Positions 1 through 12,900 of a stretch of DNA of 64,000 nt are shown piece by piece. Where the stretch lies: the NCBI GenBank assembly GCA_023055355.1, contig JALJCS010000001.1:104721881-104785880 (forward strand). Direction: 5' to 3'. Under the pieces are notes generated by a model, which saw only the letters and a list, made by a program, of their open reading frames with translations, ran no database searches and had not been told where the DNA came from. Each line of letters opens with the position of its first letter. The first letter of the stretch is position 1. The translations under genes and the position numbers were made by a program. This DNA comes from Agelaius tricolor (lineage: Eukaryota; Chordata; Aves; Passeriformes; Icteridae).

Positions 1-1534
1 TGTTAGTGCTTGTTCTGACAATGTAAAGATCTTAGTTCGTCCAGGAAAGCCATGGGAAGCTCTTATGCAGAAGTCTAAGTAGATAATGAGTAAGATTTAT
101 CTTTGGAATACAACTCTGCTGGGAAAGGTGAACTGTTCAGACTGGGAGATTATGTAACAAGCAGGAACCTCCACAGGAATTTGGTTCCATTTCCTCCAGT
201 ACTGACTCCTCTAAGCAGGTTAAAAAATTCTTTCTCCACTCTCCATTACATATGCATAAACAGCTCCACAGTCATCGGGACAGGCACCCAATTCACACGT
301 TCAAGATGTAGTCCATAAAACATTCCAAAAAAACCCCTCTTCGCACTTTCCCATCTTCCCTGTTGCTCTGCTCTATCTGCCAGCCGTGCAGCTCATTTGA
401 CATTTACAAGATATCTTGTCAGTTTCATTTGGTGCTGCCATTCCATCCAGCAGAGCAGTGAAAGTGAAATTGACTTAATTTAGTCTGTTTCTCTTCCTTG
501 CTCCAGTCCCTGTGTTAACTCACCAGCAAAGTGAGACTGACGAGGCTCCTTGTCATTCTCACACATGGGGCTGGTCAAGGGGAAGGCGGCTGATAGGGAG
601 CAATGCGCTAAATTGGAAGATGAGAACCGGGATTGCGGAGGAGAGGGGAAGAGAGGTGTGAGCATGCAGCAAGAACAGAGAAAATGGGTAAACATGATTA
701 TTATTTCCCAGGTGTCCTGGGTGCTTTTGTCTAATGGAGGTGAATTCTTGGGCTGTTCCCTGAAGGGAGCAGTGTGGTCTAGAACAGCAGTAGTTAGTTG
801 TCTAAGTACTAATTTATGAGGGATGCCAAGCTGAAAACATTAGCCCATAAATATTGGTCATCTGTTAGCTGGATGGTCAAAGCTTTCTGCCTTGAGCTAC
901 TATAGCTTTTATCTCCTGACATTTTCAACTGCTAGAAGGAGAGAGAGAAGGAGTAAGAGGCCAACATCCGCTATATTTTGATGACAGTGGTTGGAGAAAA
1001 AAAAGGGGTTCATTTGTTCAATGAAGAAAAATTCATACGTAATAAAATGTTGCTCAACATCTTGTATTTTGTGAGGTTTCATAGAACAAAAAGTTGTGCT
1101 ACACAGGTGCTCTAGTTCAATCAAAACAGTAAATAATGAACAAACAATTGCTTCGTAACAAACCATTGTAGTTAAAAAATGCATTTTTTTTAATCCACTT
1201 GTGAGCTTCTGTGAGCTCTTGTCATACAGTGTAAATCATGCTGGTTTATTATATTATGTACTAATCCATATTTCTTACAGATACTTTATGCATAAATAAC
1301 CTTAGGAGTTGAAATATAAATTAGTGCTATCATATATATTTGCATATGCAATAGTAACACATATACATTTTGAATGAGGCTGTGTTAATTAACTTCAAGT
1401 TATATTGCCTTCCTTCTCCACAGCTCCAAAAGAATAACCTTTTTTCATTATCTGAGACCTGTGGATTTTTATATTCTCTGTTTCATGTTTGGGATATTTT
1501 TGTGACATGTATTTTGTTTGCTTCATCCATCTAG
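1..1534 (+). other. KLHL32: KLHL32 intron (partial, upstream of exon A)
   Basis: AT-rich non-coding sequence ending in a pyrimidine-rich tract and the acceptor AG at 1533-1534. I see no kelch-family exon, clear repeat family or RNA gene. Short open frames here lack splice context and protein-like composition. Confidence 0.6.
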
Positions 1535-1750
1535 GAATTAAATAGTTTTAATTACTTGGACCTGTACAAGCTTGCGGATCTTTTCAACCTCACTTTGTTG
1601 GAAAACGCAGTCATTGGCTTCTTAGTAAAGCATCTCTCTGAGCTATTGAAGAGTCATCCTGAAGAAGTTCTGGCACTCCCGTACTGTCTTCTTCGAGAGG
1701 TTTTTAAAAGCGATAGACTCACTTCACTCAGTGAAGAACAAATCTGGCAG
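1535..1750 (+). CDS. KLHL32: KLHL32 exon A: BACK domain, first part
   Basis: A 216-bp exon of 72 codons, phase 0 at both ends, with acceptor ...catctag before 1535 and donor cag|gtaaga after 1750. The translation opens ELNSFNYLDLYKLADLF and closes TSLSEEQIWQ. This is the end of the BTB-BACK linker and the first helices of BACK, a helical domain that in BTB-kelch proteins orients the kelch propeller relative to CUL3. The LPYCLLREVFKSDRL stretch is the usual BACK helix pattern. It joins exon B without a frame change (IWQ to LAVRWLEH). The open frame continues past 1750 only into intron. Confidence 0.95.
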
Positions 1751-4700
1751 GTAAGAGGATTGGTGAACAACCAGAATGTGTGACACTCTATAAACCATAG
1801 CAGTAATCTGTTGTTTTGAAACCCTGGAGCAATCTCGAGGGAGAATAAGCACTTGAGCAAAAACTGTGAATAACAACTGAGGGAAATTTCTAAACGAAAT
1901 TCTAAAAATGTTGTGTTGTGTTAATGCAATTACTTTGTTTGAGAGAGAAATTTGTCATGCTGTTTAACTTCTGCTACTTAAATACAGACAGAGATTTTCC
2001 TCCAGATCCAACTTCTTTGATAGGAAGAGATGGCTGATGCATACAGCTCAATTATAATTGCCACTGATGAGGCTAGTGCCATGAGTTTGGTGGCAAACTT
2101 GCTTCTGCAGTCTCTCTCATTCACTTCAGACAAATTTAGCTGCATAACTTAAATAGTCATTGAAATTGTTTGAGCCACCTCAGCTGACTTTGCCTGAAGG
2201 AAATGAGAGAATCTTCACACAGGCAGCACTGCTCCAAGATGAGTGGAAGTTTTGATGGAAGGTTTGTGGTACGAAGCCTGAGATCACTTCCTTTTAAAAA
2301 GCTGGATCTAGAAAAGGACCAAGTTGCTAGCCATAAAGTATTAACAAGATAAAAGCATTTTGTTGTGACCTTTAGTGTGCATGAGCTGGGAGAAAACCTA
2401 ATGTGAGAAAAACACATAGCCTGTTAAGAGAAACACAAAAACTAAACTAAAATTTGTCCTTGGAAATGTTCCCATCGAATGTCTGTAAAAATTCACTATG
2501 GAGTGGAAGGAAATCTCTGTAACATTGATTACCCAAAGATATCTTTCTGTTTCGTTTTTGCTGTCATGTTTTAGAGAGGAAAGTATTTCAGTGTATTTCA
2601 AGGTAGAAAGAAACTTGCTTAAAAGAAACCTGTGCATTCCTTTTAGGAAGTGGGTTATATTGGTCCAACAGAGAAGACTGTGATTCAGAAAACTGATTTA
2701 TTTTTCAACCCCTATTACCTATTTATTATCTATTTATCTTTTGGATTATTCTAAGGAGATAACTACTTTTAGATGCTATCAATTTCTCAAAGTGTAAAGT
2801 GTATATTCATCAGTGAGATGCTTTATGTTCTGTGGATGAATAATGTCATGCAGAATAAAATATTTATTCTTTAAAAAATAAAAATGTCAGGTTAACCAGT
2901 ATGAAGATGTAACATAACCCTTCAGTTATGTAGCAGGCATATTTTTTAAGTCTTTACATTATAGAGTGTGTTACAAAGGTGATATTTTCTGCAAATACCG
3001 AAATGAAGTTTGACTTTTTCCTGTCCTAGTCCCTGGAGGATGCCTGTACAGCAGAACCTGCAGTACACTACACATGATGATGGGTTGTGTTTGGTTTAGG
3101 TTTTTAAGGCACACCACACTACTCTGGAGTCCTAGTCTATATTCCCTTTATCAGAAGCAAGTTTTGATGTACAAGTTTATGCATGGAGCATGGATGATTG
3201 GCTGATTGGGTTTCATCATCATTTCTCTGCAGAGCCAGTGGAATCCCCTAGCTACATGCTTGGGTATGCTTCTGCTAGAAGAGTTTCTGTGGGAATACAT
3301 ACAAGTATAACTTAATACTCGCTCAAAACCTGCTATAATGATGTTTGGGAAGTGGGAGTTTTCAAATCCTGTCTAACTGTCCTGTTTTGCAAGACTCAGA
3401 CTCAGAAGTAATTTTCTTAATTGTGTGCACCCCAGTCAATGAACACTTCATGAGGCAAATATGACAAAGCCTCTGTTTCTGTTGCAGGGTCATACTGGGG
3501 AGAGATAGGTAATATGCTGCTTTCTGAGTGACAACAAACTCCACACTGTCCATTTAAGTGTTATCATAATAGCCTCTCTAAAGGTTACTACTGCTGTTCC
3601 AAAGAATTTTTTTAAACTAGGTTTCTGCTGCAGGCAAAATGTGCATGCATCTTTTTAATTCCGTTTGTAAAACCAGGAATAAATATATATTTATAAATAT
3701 TCCAGGTTCCCAGAATGGATTAAAAGACATATATAAATATTTACCAATTTGGGCATTCAGAAGGCAATAAGAAACTGGTTTCTTGCTTTATCTTAGTAAA
3801 TAAGTAATTCCCTCATAGTCAACCCAATAGAAGAAAATCAAATCAGACCAGCTATATTGCCTCAAGTGTAGTTAAGTTCATCATTTTTGCTAAGGTTATA
3901 GTGGTAATGCAATATACCATGGAAGAATCTAATATTCAGCCCAGGGTGAAGATTGGGTATGCCAGAGGATTAGTGTCAGGGTGCTTTATAGACGTGAAAC
4001 TTGATGGACAGGCTGGAGACAGATCTACAGAATCTCATTAAATTGCTGAATTGTTCATTACTGAGCACTCTCACTGTAATAAAGTGCTCATTGACTTTGA
4101 CAAATCCCCATCCCATATCTTAAGGAAGAACAGCAAAGCAAGAGGTGTTGGGGAAGCTGGAGGAAATTTGTACAAACTGGGGCAGATAATAGAAAAGCTG
4201 ATGGGGGGATGCTACCATTTGATTTATCTGTGTTACCTGTGACTAGTGTGGCCTCTGCACACACACATGGCTGCATGTCACAGCAGTATGAATTCAGCAT
4301 GTCCCCAAGGCACCTTTGCTAGTAGGGGTGCCATGAAGCCCGAAGCACAAATTAAAAATTCCGTCAGAGAACCTCTGGAAAGGGTGCCACTGTCTGCAGA
4401 GTTTTTTATGCCAGTTTGAATTCCCAATGTCCACCAGGTGATCTGATCCTAGTGCACATAAAGATTAAGGTGGTTATTTTAATGAATCAAAAGGTGTACA
4501 TGGAGTGATGCTTGAATTTTATTTAAATGAAGTGATCGCAGCTCTTACCTGTCATGCTTTGGATTTTTCTAGGCTACCAATTCACAATTGGCTAGTTCTA
4601 GTGAATATGGTGAAATATAACTGTGAACAAATCATGTCTGAGAAAGTTAAATGGTAATATTAGTGGCAGTGTGCTAGGCTGTGGGTTACTGCCAACTACT

Positions 4701-5798
4701 ACAGAAATTCCTGTTGATTTTTCAGACTCTTTGGCTTGATGTGTCTTATTTTAAGTGGACTATAGTGATGTGTTTCTTAAAACAAATAAAAACCAAAAGC
4801 CCCACCAGAAAGCTTGTTTAGGCTGTGAAATTGGATCAATTTGTGAGCCTCTTCAAACAGGTCTTTCTTAGGTAAGCTAAGACAGTGATTATGATTATTC
4901 ATTGACATAAGATGTGTTTCCATGTTGATTTTTACATTTTAGTAGCACATGAGATTATGAAATATTTTTTTACACAAGAAATTTTTTATTTGTCAGCTGC
5001 ATTAAAGTGTGTAAAATTAAGTCAGTGACATGAAAAAAAGGATTAAATTTAAAAAAAAAGAAGGAAAAAAAAGGAAAGAATCATGAAGAAGATGGGGAAA
5101 AGAAACTTTTTCTTCTGGTTTGTTCTTCTTCATCATGACCTGTGAAGCACCTTTCTTTTTTTCCACAGGAAGCAGTCATGACAAGGACATAAATGTCTAG
5201 TTTATTGTGAAATGAAAAGTGAATCTTTTCATATTTAGCCATTATAAGAAAGATTCATTGGCTGTACTTTAGGACGCAGGTGAATTCTTTGCCTTGGTAA
5301 TTGAAAAAGTAACCAGCCCTGTAAGATGGAACAAGTTTGCCAGAGAAATATAGTGGTAGAGGGCTTGTTGTTGGAACCTTAGCAAGTAGAAAGCAAGACA
5401 AAGATTTAAGTAAAAAACTAATTAGCTTTAGATATATGCCTTATATTTGTTATTAGAAACTTCAGTGTCATGAGGCTTAAATATGCATATTTCAAATATC
5501 CTACTAATGCTTAGAGAGAGAAATATTTACTGGATTATTCTGTCTTCCTGCAGTAGATTGGTCAAATGGTTCTGTATTAAATACTGCACTCAATCCAAGG
5601 TGGACTCCTAAATCATATTTGGATAAAAATCCTAAGTGAGATCAGTATAGATTAGTTTCTTCCATCCCTGCTTCTGTTTAAGTAGTTGTTAAAGGATACA
5701 TATTATTTTTAAGCAGGTAACAATAAAAACAGGTCTGTTTTAGTGTTTGTCAATACTTCTTCAGAAGCAAGGTTAGAAGTTTTCCCTTGGCTTTCTTT

Positions 5799-5828
5799 GG
5801 CTTCTTTTTTTCTTTTTTTTTTTTTTCC
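5799..5828. repeat. T-rich low-complexity tract
   Basis: Nearly pure T run interrupted by single C bases. It has no other features and could be the degenerate tail of an old retroposed copy, but no body is visible next to it. Confidence 0.7.
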
Positions 5829-6652
5829 TTTTGCTAAGCAACTTGGTTACTTGGTAATCAACTGATAAACATGCAATCTAGGAAAAGCTGGTAGATAAAA
5901 CTGCTTGAGTGGTTTATTCAGTTAGGATGCATGCAAATGTGTTGTGCCTTTTCCAAGGCATTCCTAAGACATTCTAGCCCTGTTAAATTCCTTGTGTGAA
6001 CTTCTGAACTTGTGTTCATGAAGTAATATGTTCCATGTGTCAAAGTGTAATGCTAGTTATTCCTTTTATCCCTGTGGATGTGCAAAAACAGTGTTTGGTC
6101 TCTGTATTGGAGAAGTATTCTTTGCTTGAATAAATAGAAAAATGAAGGACAAGAAGACTGCAGTGTTATAGGTCAATATGAGCTTGTAGTGTATCTTTTA
6201 TAAAAATAATAAGTGTACAAATCCAGTTTTCTTATTACAGTTCTGTTTATCCTCTTCTGTGCCCTATTTTCAAGAGCCTTTTCTTACAGTTGAGCTTGAA
6301 TTTTGGATTTTTTTACACTTTTGGATTTCCTGATGGCATTTGTGAAGGGCCAAAATTTTTCTTCTGCAGAAATCCCACAGTTCAATGCTGTAGGAAATTT
6401 TGTGGTGTACACATTGTGGCAGCCTGCCATGATGGAACAGTTCTGTGCTGATGACAGATCCAAAGACATCCATGCATCTCCAATGGTGCACACATTTACC
6501 TGTGCAGAACAGCAGTGTCTAAAGTGGATTGTCATTTTCTGGTACAAGCTTGCCATTCCTTTAGATCAGTACTTCATTTTTTCTTCTGTCAATCTTTTGG
6601 TATTGCAGAGCAATTTTTCATATGGAGAGAGCAGAAGTCATTTTTCTCAGGG

Positions 6653-6669
6653 GTATATATATATATATT
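6653..6669. repeat. (TA)n microsatellite
   Basis: About eight TA dinucleotides in a row. Short and intronic. Confidence 0.75.
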
Positions 6670-9626
6670 TTAATGAAATGTGGCCTAAGTGCCTTGCTAA
6701 ATGTGAACTTAAGTTTTACTGCCAAACAAGTAACAACATAAAATATATGTGAAGGAAAGCATCTCAGTAATCAATGTTGTGTTTAAGCAGTATATTAGCC
6801 TTTCACTATTCAAGAAATAAGCTTAAGTGCTCTCTTGGGCAATAAGTGAAATAATGTCTATTCTAATGCCTGTTCCTAGTGAGTATTTACCCTAAGCAGA
6901 AAACTACCTCTAGAATGTGGCTGACAGCCTCTCATCAAGAAGGGCATAGAAGAGCGAAAAGGGGCTTGATGCATATCAAGGCTGAGGTGAATAGGTGAGG
7001 CTAAATGAGAAAATTAACATATTACCCATGTGTGTTTTGCTGTGCTTTTACCTCCTCTTTTGTACCCTTTTCATGAAAGTCTACATAAAAGTGCCAGAGA
7101 GAGCCTGTGAATACCAGTATCCAGTGTACTACATCTGTGATGGTTGTGCTATGTGTGTCATGACACACCGAGCAAGCAAAATCACACAGTTACCCTCAAA
7201 TAAAATTAGTATGGAAACATAACCTCTGATAGGCTGCAGGTTTCCTTTTCCTTAGTCTAATCCTCATAAACATAGGTATCTTACCTGAATTGACTCTGTG
7301 CAATGGTGTATTTCTCACAATCTCTCCAGACTGGGGGGGATTAATTTTTATAAGGAATGTGCAGAATTGGTAGGACATCCATTATAGGTCGGCCAGGCTG
7401 GTAGTTGTGGCCCAAGGTCTGCAGGAGGTTGGTGTCCACTGGAACTGCAGACTGGCCAGGGTTCATGCACAATACAGAGGGTCAAACAGTGGATGTAGGC
7501 AGCAGGAACTCAAACTGTTCAGCTGGTGTGCTCAAGTCACACACTATTTTCCTGATATAATTTCTGTATCGTTTGTAACAGTGATGGCACTTTGGCTTAT
7601 AGGGAAAATGAATGCTGTCCCTGCTGGCACTGTTCCCTCATTTTATGAAACACCTTTCCCCTTTGTCTACTTTGGTTTAATTCAAATGGGCTCTTAATTT
7701 GTCCTTTACAGTAATATCTTGTGAACTTTATATATGCTTTTGTTCTGAACTTTAAAAAGTTTCCTGTTTTTTGAATGCTAGCTAATATATTTACTGTTAT
7801 TTATCAAGTATAACAATATAGAAAGTGATTTCTGGTATTAAAGCTATGCTAGCAGCAACTGTGTATTCTTCTAATGTTCTTTTTGATACATGTCAGAAAA
7901 TTTGATTATTTTGCTGCTGTTGTCGTGAGCATTGGAGAATTACTGGAGAGCATTACTTTGGTCTTGCTGTCCTACAGTAATGTTGCCTCAATTTATTTAT
8001 CCCAGATTACCTTCAGAAGTGCACAGAGCATCACACCAGTATTTAGGAAGCCTGCATGCTCACAGCTCTTGGATTTAGGTCAGTTCTTCAGCTAAGCAGT
8101 GGATGTGCGTTTTGATTTAGAAAAAGACACCAAGGTGTCCACACAGCAAGACTTCTTCTGTGTTACTGCATTCTATGTTTGAATTTGTCTGCTGTGGGGG
8201 GATTTGTATTGACTGTTGCACTCTTTGTGGCTCAGATCTGTTGGATATTATCTGCAGTATAAGTGTATAAACATACACATATATATGTGGTTACATTAAA
8301 AAAAAAGTTGCTGAAGCTGTTTTGAAAGCCAGGTATGCTTGAAAATATACATCAATTATATACATCAATTTTTAAGTTGAAGAAAATAACATAAAGTCTA
8401 AAATCCACAGATACCATGGATGATCAAATATGGCAAGCTGTTATTACTATCTTAATGTCTTCCGTTCAGAGATATAAATGTTAGTAATCTTTACTCTTTC
8501 AAAATCGTAGTAAGGCTGTTTAACACTGTTTCCAGTGAGTTTAAGCTTGTGGAAAATGATAGGAAATTAGAATCTCTTCTGAGAATTCCCAGTTCTGTAT
8601 TTCAACAAATTTTCCTTTGGGAGCTGATAGAAGCATTACTTTGTAACCACAAAGGCAAAGAAGACGGTGGAAGAAAATTGAATTCCATGTTTCCTGAACC
8701 TGTGCACATGGTCATCAATGTGTTAAGATAACCCCAGAATGAGATTCTAGCTAAGGGCCCAAAGTGTACCCAGTGAGATGTGGTGAAGTCTCACTTGTGT
8801 GTCTAGACCTGCAGCAGGTGTGTTGGTTCAGCACAGCTGCTGAGATCACAGTACCTGGTGCCCTGTGCTACTGCTCCTGCCCCAGGATCAGGGCACCGGT
8901 GGCTCCAGGAAGGTGAGGAGGCAAGGAGATGGAAAAGCAGTGTCACTCCTGCACAGCCTTTCTTACTCCAGCTGTGGGACACCCTTGGCAACTTCCAGAT
9001 GTGCAGATGAGCTGCAGAGCTGGGGGTTTCCTTGCCTTGTGACAAAGGGTTCCTTTTACTCCTTTGATCACTTTGGACTCCCTCGTGCCAGGGAGAAATG
9101 GAAGAAATTATGACAAATACACTTGTCAAGAAGATCTTAAGAAGATTTCCTGTGAAGTGGCTTCCAAGCTAAAGGCCTATGTGGGATAGTAATGACAGAT
9201 TGAAAGATCACAGTCTCTGAAGTGAAGATCTGTGCTGAAGAGCTTTCAAAGTGCTTCTTTAGGGTGGAGCCCATTTTAATGTTTGAGTGAAGCTATAGGT
9301 CGTAATTTTACAAGGTTTGTCTTATAGTAGTTACAGGTGTTTTACTTTGCTGCAGGTATTATTTAGTGGGTTTATATAATAAATTCTTGTTTGTTTTAAT
9401 CTTGTAGTGGGGAAGCTCTGACATTCCCAATTCATTAGATACTTTTGGGATCTCAAATACAATAACAAATGTGGTTCAAAATGTTTAAGTCACTTTTTGA
9501 AAGAAATAGCTTTCTTAGAACAATTAGTTGATTTTGAAAAATTAATGCAAGACTCATTTGTTTAAGCAGTGAGTTTAAGCTGAAATCCATCATGTGGGGA
9601 TTAAATCAAAGTCAGTAAAACTGACT

Positions 9627-9990
9627 GAGAGAGTGGGGGTTGTTCAGCTTGGAGAAGGCCTCAGGAAGACTTTATAGCAACTTTTCAGTATCTAAGAGGG
9701 CAGACAAGAAAGATGGAGAGGGACATTTTTGAAGGACATGTGGTGATAGGACAAGGGGAAATGGCCTTTAAACTGAAAAAGGGTAGGTTTGGATCAGAGA
9801 TACAGAAGAAATTCTTACTGTGAGGAGGATGAGGCACTGGCAGAGGAGTGTGGATGCCCCTTCCCTGTCAGTGTTCAAGGTGAGGTTGGATGGAGCTTTG
9901 AACATCCTGATCTAGTGGACACTGCCCATGACAGGGGGTTGGAAGTAGGTGATCTTTAAGGTCTCTTCCAACCCAAACTTTTCTGTGATT
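9627..9990 (+). mobile_element. CR1 LINE 3' end, sense to KLHL32
   Basis: A roughly 360-bp 5'-truncated CR1 retrotransposon fragment. Seen: the ordered CR1 3' phrases, including 'ttcagcttggagaaggcc' near the start, the aggaagactttatagcaac segment, a 'ggttggatggagctttgaac' segment, and the terminal ggtctcttccaaccc followed by ttctgtgatt. CR1 is the dominant LINE of birds and reptiles; its 3' end lacks poly(A) and ends in short ATTCTNTG-type repeats, matching the tail here. No reverse-transcriptase frame remains. Many substitutions and indels suggest an old copy. Confidence 0.92.
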
Positions 9991-12900
9991 TTGGTTGGAA
10001 AATTTGACATCAGAGGTTTTGCAGTAACACAGTGTGTTGAACACATGCATATTTATAAACCAGCTAAGCAGAGCATGTACTTTGAAGTACATTTTTGTGC
10101 ACGACCAAGGATATTGATGACATACAAGTCCTGTATATCTGTTGTAAAGATTATTATAGAAAATTATACATTTTTTGTGATTTGTTGGATTTGCTTATTA
10201 AATCCCTAGAAAATTATAGCCTAACAATAGGGAAGAAAGGAATAGGAATCCTTTTACATTCAAGAACGATTTAGACTAATTTTCACAGAGCTGAATTGCA
10301 TTTTTATAGAATTTTTTCAATTTTGTGCCTATTTCATTTTCTAACAATTTTTTACTGATGAAAGCTTGTAGATTCTTGTCTCTGGAGTGAGCTGCTACAC
10401 TTCTAAAATATATTTCAGAGGGGAAAATAGCAAGAGAGGAATAGCAATAAAAATGGTGTGTATCAGATTGTAAAAAATGTCTTTTCCACTTATTAATTAT
10501 GGACCAGCAACTTGTTTTAGTGCTAAATGTGGCTATGTAAAGTTCCAATACATTTGATGTCAACCTGAGTGTTTTCTTTAAAAATAAAAATGAGCAATTC
10601 CAGATTTTGAAATGATGGCTGCTGGAGGTAGATCCTTTTCCACCTCCCATGTTCTCTGTTCTTTCCCTGTTTCAGAAAAGATAAATCCTATCATAAACCC
10701 TAATCTCCTTAAACTGAAATCAAATCACATTTAAGATCCCTAGTTAAACAGCTGTGTTTATGAAGAGATAGATAAACTTCTGTTCTTTACAGCTTCAGAA
10801 AACTTACCAGATATAAAGCACCTAGCAATGTTGGTTCTACCATCACAACAAATGATGGAGGATCCAAACTTGAGCATTTTTTGATGCATTTGAAAAGGGA
10901 CAGCAAGAAGTTTTTACCTCGAGCTTCTTGACATTTTATCCATTTATTAAAGAGAGGTAGGTTTTATGGATTTATGAAGCTACATTTGAGGAATGTTGAT
11001 GTGACAATGCAGAGCAAAGGAGAGCTGCTTCATTGCAAAAACCTGGCCTTTTTAAGCACTTTGGCCTTTATCAGCTACACAGTTTTAAATCATAACAAAC
11101 AGAATTCAACCAACCACCATACACCACGATGTGAACTCACAATGGTTACAGAACTTGTTTTTCTACCTCTAATTCAGCTGAGTCACTTTCCCTTTTCTGC
11201 TTAGCCAAAGTAACAGGCCTAAGCCATGGTTTTACCAGGCCTTCCCTTTGTAAGGTTTTACCTAGATGCAACATGTTTATGGTGACGAGATTGATTTCCT
11301 TGTCATTTCTAACTCTCTGTGGCTGGACTTGTTTCAAAGGAAAAAGTTGAGATTGTGTCTCTGGAAAAAGCAAGATTGAGTCTCTGGATGCCATATTTTG
11401 GATTTGGTTTTATTACTTTGCTTTGCTCTGGTTTCGTTGGTTTTGCATTGTCACTCTCTGCACTCCTTTTTTATGATCTTGTTTAAAACAAACAAAAAAC
11501 AAAATTTGCCTTGATTACAGGAGTAAGCAGAGCCTTTCCACTGTGATCATTCCCAGCTGATTTATTTTATGTGTGTAGACTCCCAGGTGTGACAGCCATT
11601 GCAGTGCACAGAAAACAGAGTGGCTGTGAGTGGTGGGGTAGCTGTGAACTCTCTTGCAATAGGAGCTGCATACAAGCTCATACAGCTTTTAAACACAAGC
11701 ATGTACATGTGGAGTGTCACTGAGAGGGGTTGCACAGGGCCTTGCTTGCCCCTTCTATCTCAGTGGAAGAACCAGTTGGGTGTGAGAAGCACATTTGTAA
11801 ATTTGCCTTGGTAGAGAAGTGCCAAGTGACTGTGGAGGAAACTCCTCTGTGGTTTGAGGACCTGATCACACAAGAGTAGACTTCTCTTGAAGCACACTGT
11901 GGGACAGTTTTGTCTTTGCTGCTCCAAGGTTAAGAAAGGATGCAGTGTTCATTGCCTGTATTGCCTTGCGCTTTTCAGCTGCAAAAATATCTCAAGTATT
12001 TTTGGAAGATGATACTTTGGGAAGTGTTTTGTCCCCACTTTCAGATACCTGCATACCACCAGACTTTGTTCTGTGGCATGGGCACCAAAATTTCCACTGG
12101 ATTTTTGGTTGTGGAATAAAGACACTCAGTTGGACAGACTGAGGGGACAGACTTTGATTAAGACACCTAATTTTTCTCTTAGTTCCCATTTTGAGATAGT
12201 GGTTGAAATGTAAACTTCTCCTGGGAAGCCTGGATTTTACCTATAATTTGCTCTTAGATACTTGGAAGGAACGTTCTGTATAATTTTGAAGTTCAGATTC
12301 CCCAGAAGGTGTAAAATGGCAAGCTTTCATGAGCTGTGATAATTTACAACAGCTGTTTACCTTCTGTTTGTACCTTACTTCACTTTGAACTCCAGTAGAT
12401 GAAAACTGTTTTTCTATTATAGCAACTCATTGCTTTAATAGGATTACTTACCATATATAATGTTATATATTAATGTAATAATTTAGCCTTTTGTAAAGCT
12501 GATTTGCTATCATAGTTATTTTATTGTAAGTCTAAAAAGATGGAATATCTTTATTGAATTTAATCAGTGTCTTCTAGGTAAACTTCTTACTCTCATGACC
12601 AGTAAATATAAGAAATGGAGAAAGTGTGCAAAAGAAGTGAATACAATTCTGAATGCATAAATTCTATTATTTACTTTTATTAAAAAACTGGCAATTTTTT
12701 TTGTGTTTCACAGGAAACACATACATAAAAAGATGAAACTAGCATTGTCTTTCTCTCAAACCTTTTTTGTGAAACAATGTCCCTTTTGAGAAGGCCACTA
12801 TAATTATGTAGCACTAGGGGTGAAGGAAGCTTGCAGTAAAGCACTGAACTGACAATGCAAGGGACTGTGCTGGGTTGGTGGAGAGTTTGTCTTTGGATGA

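Noticed and set aside
6303..6752. A 149-codon + strand open frame in the KLHL32 intron
   Set aside because: No domain or family resemblance and no splice-site support in phase with KLHL32. It ends in a low-complexity TA tract.
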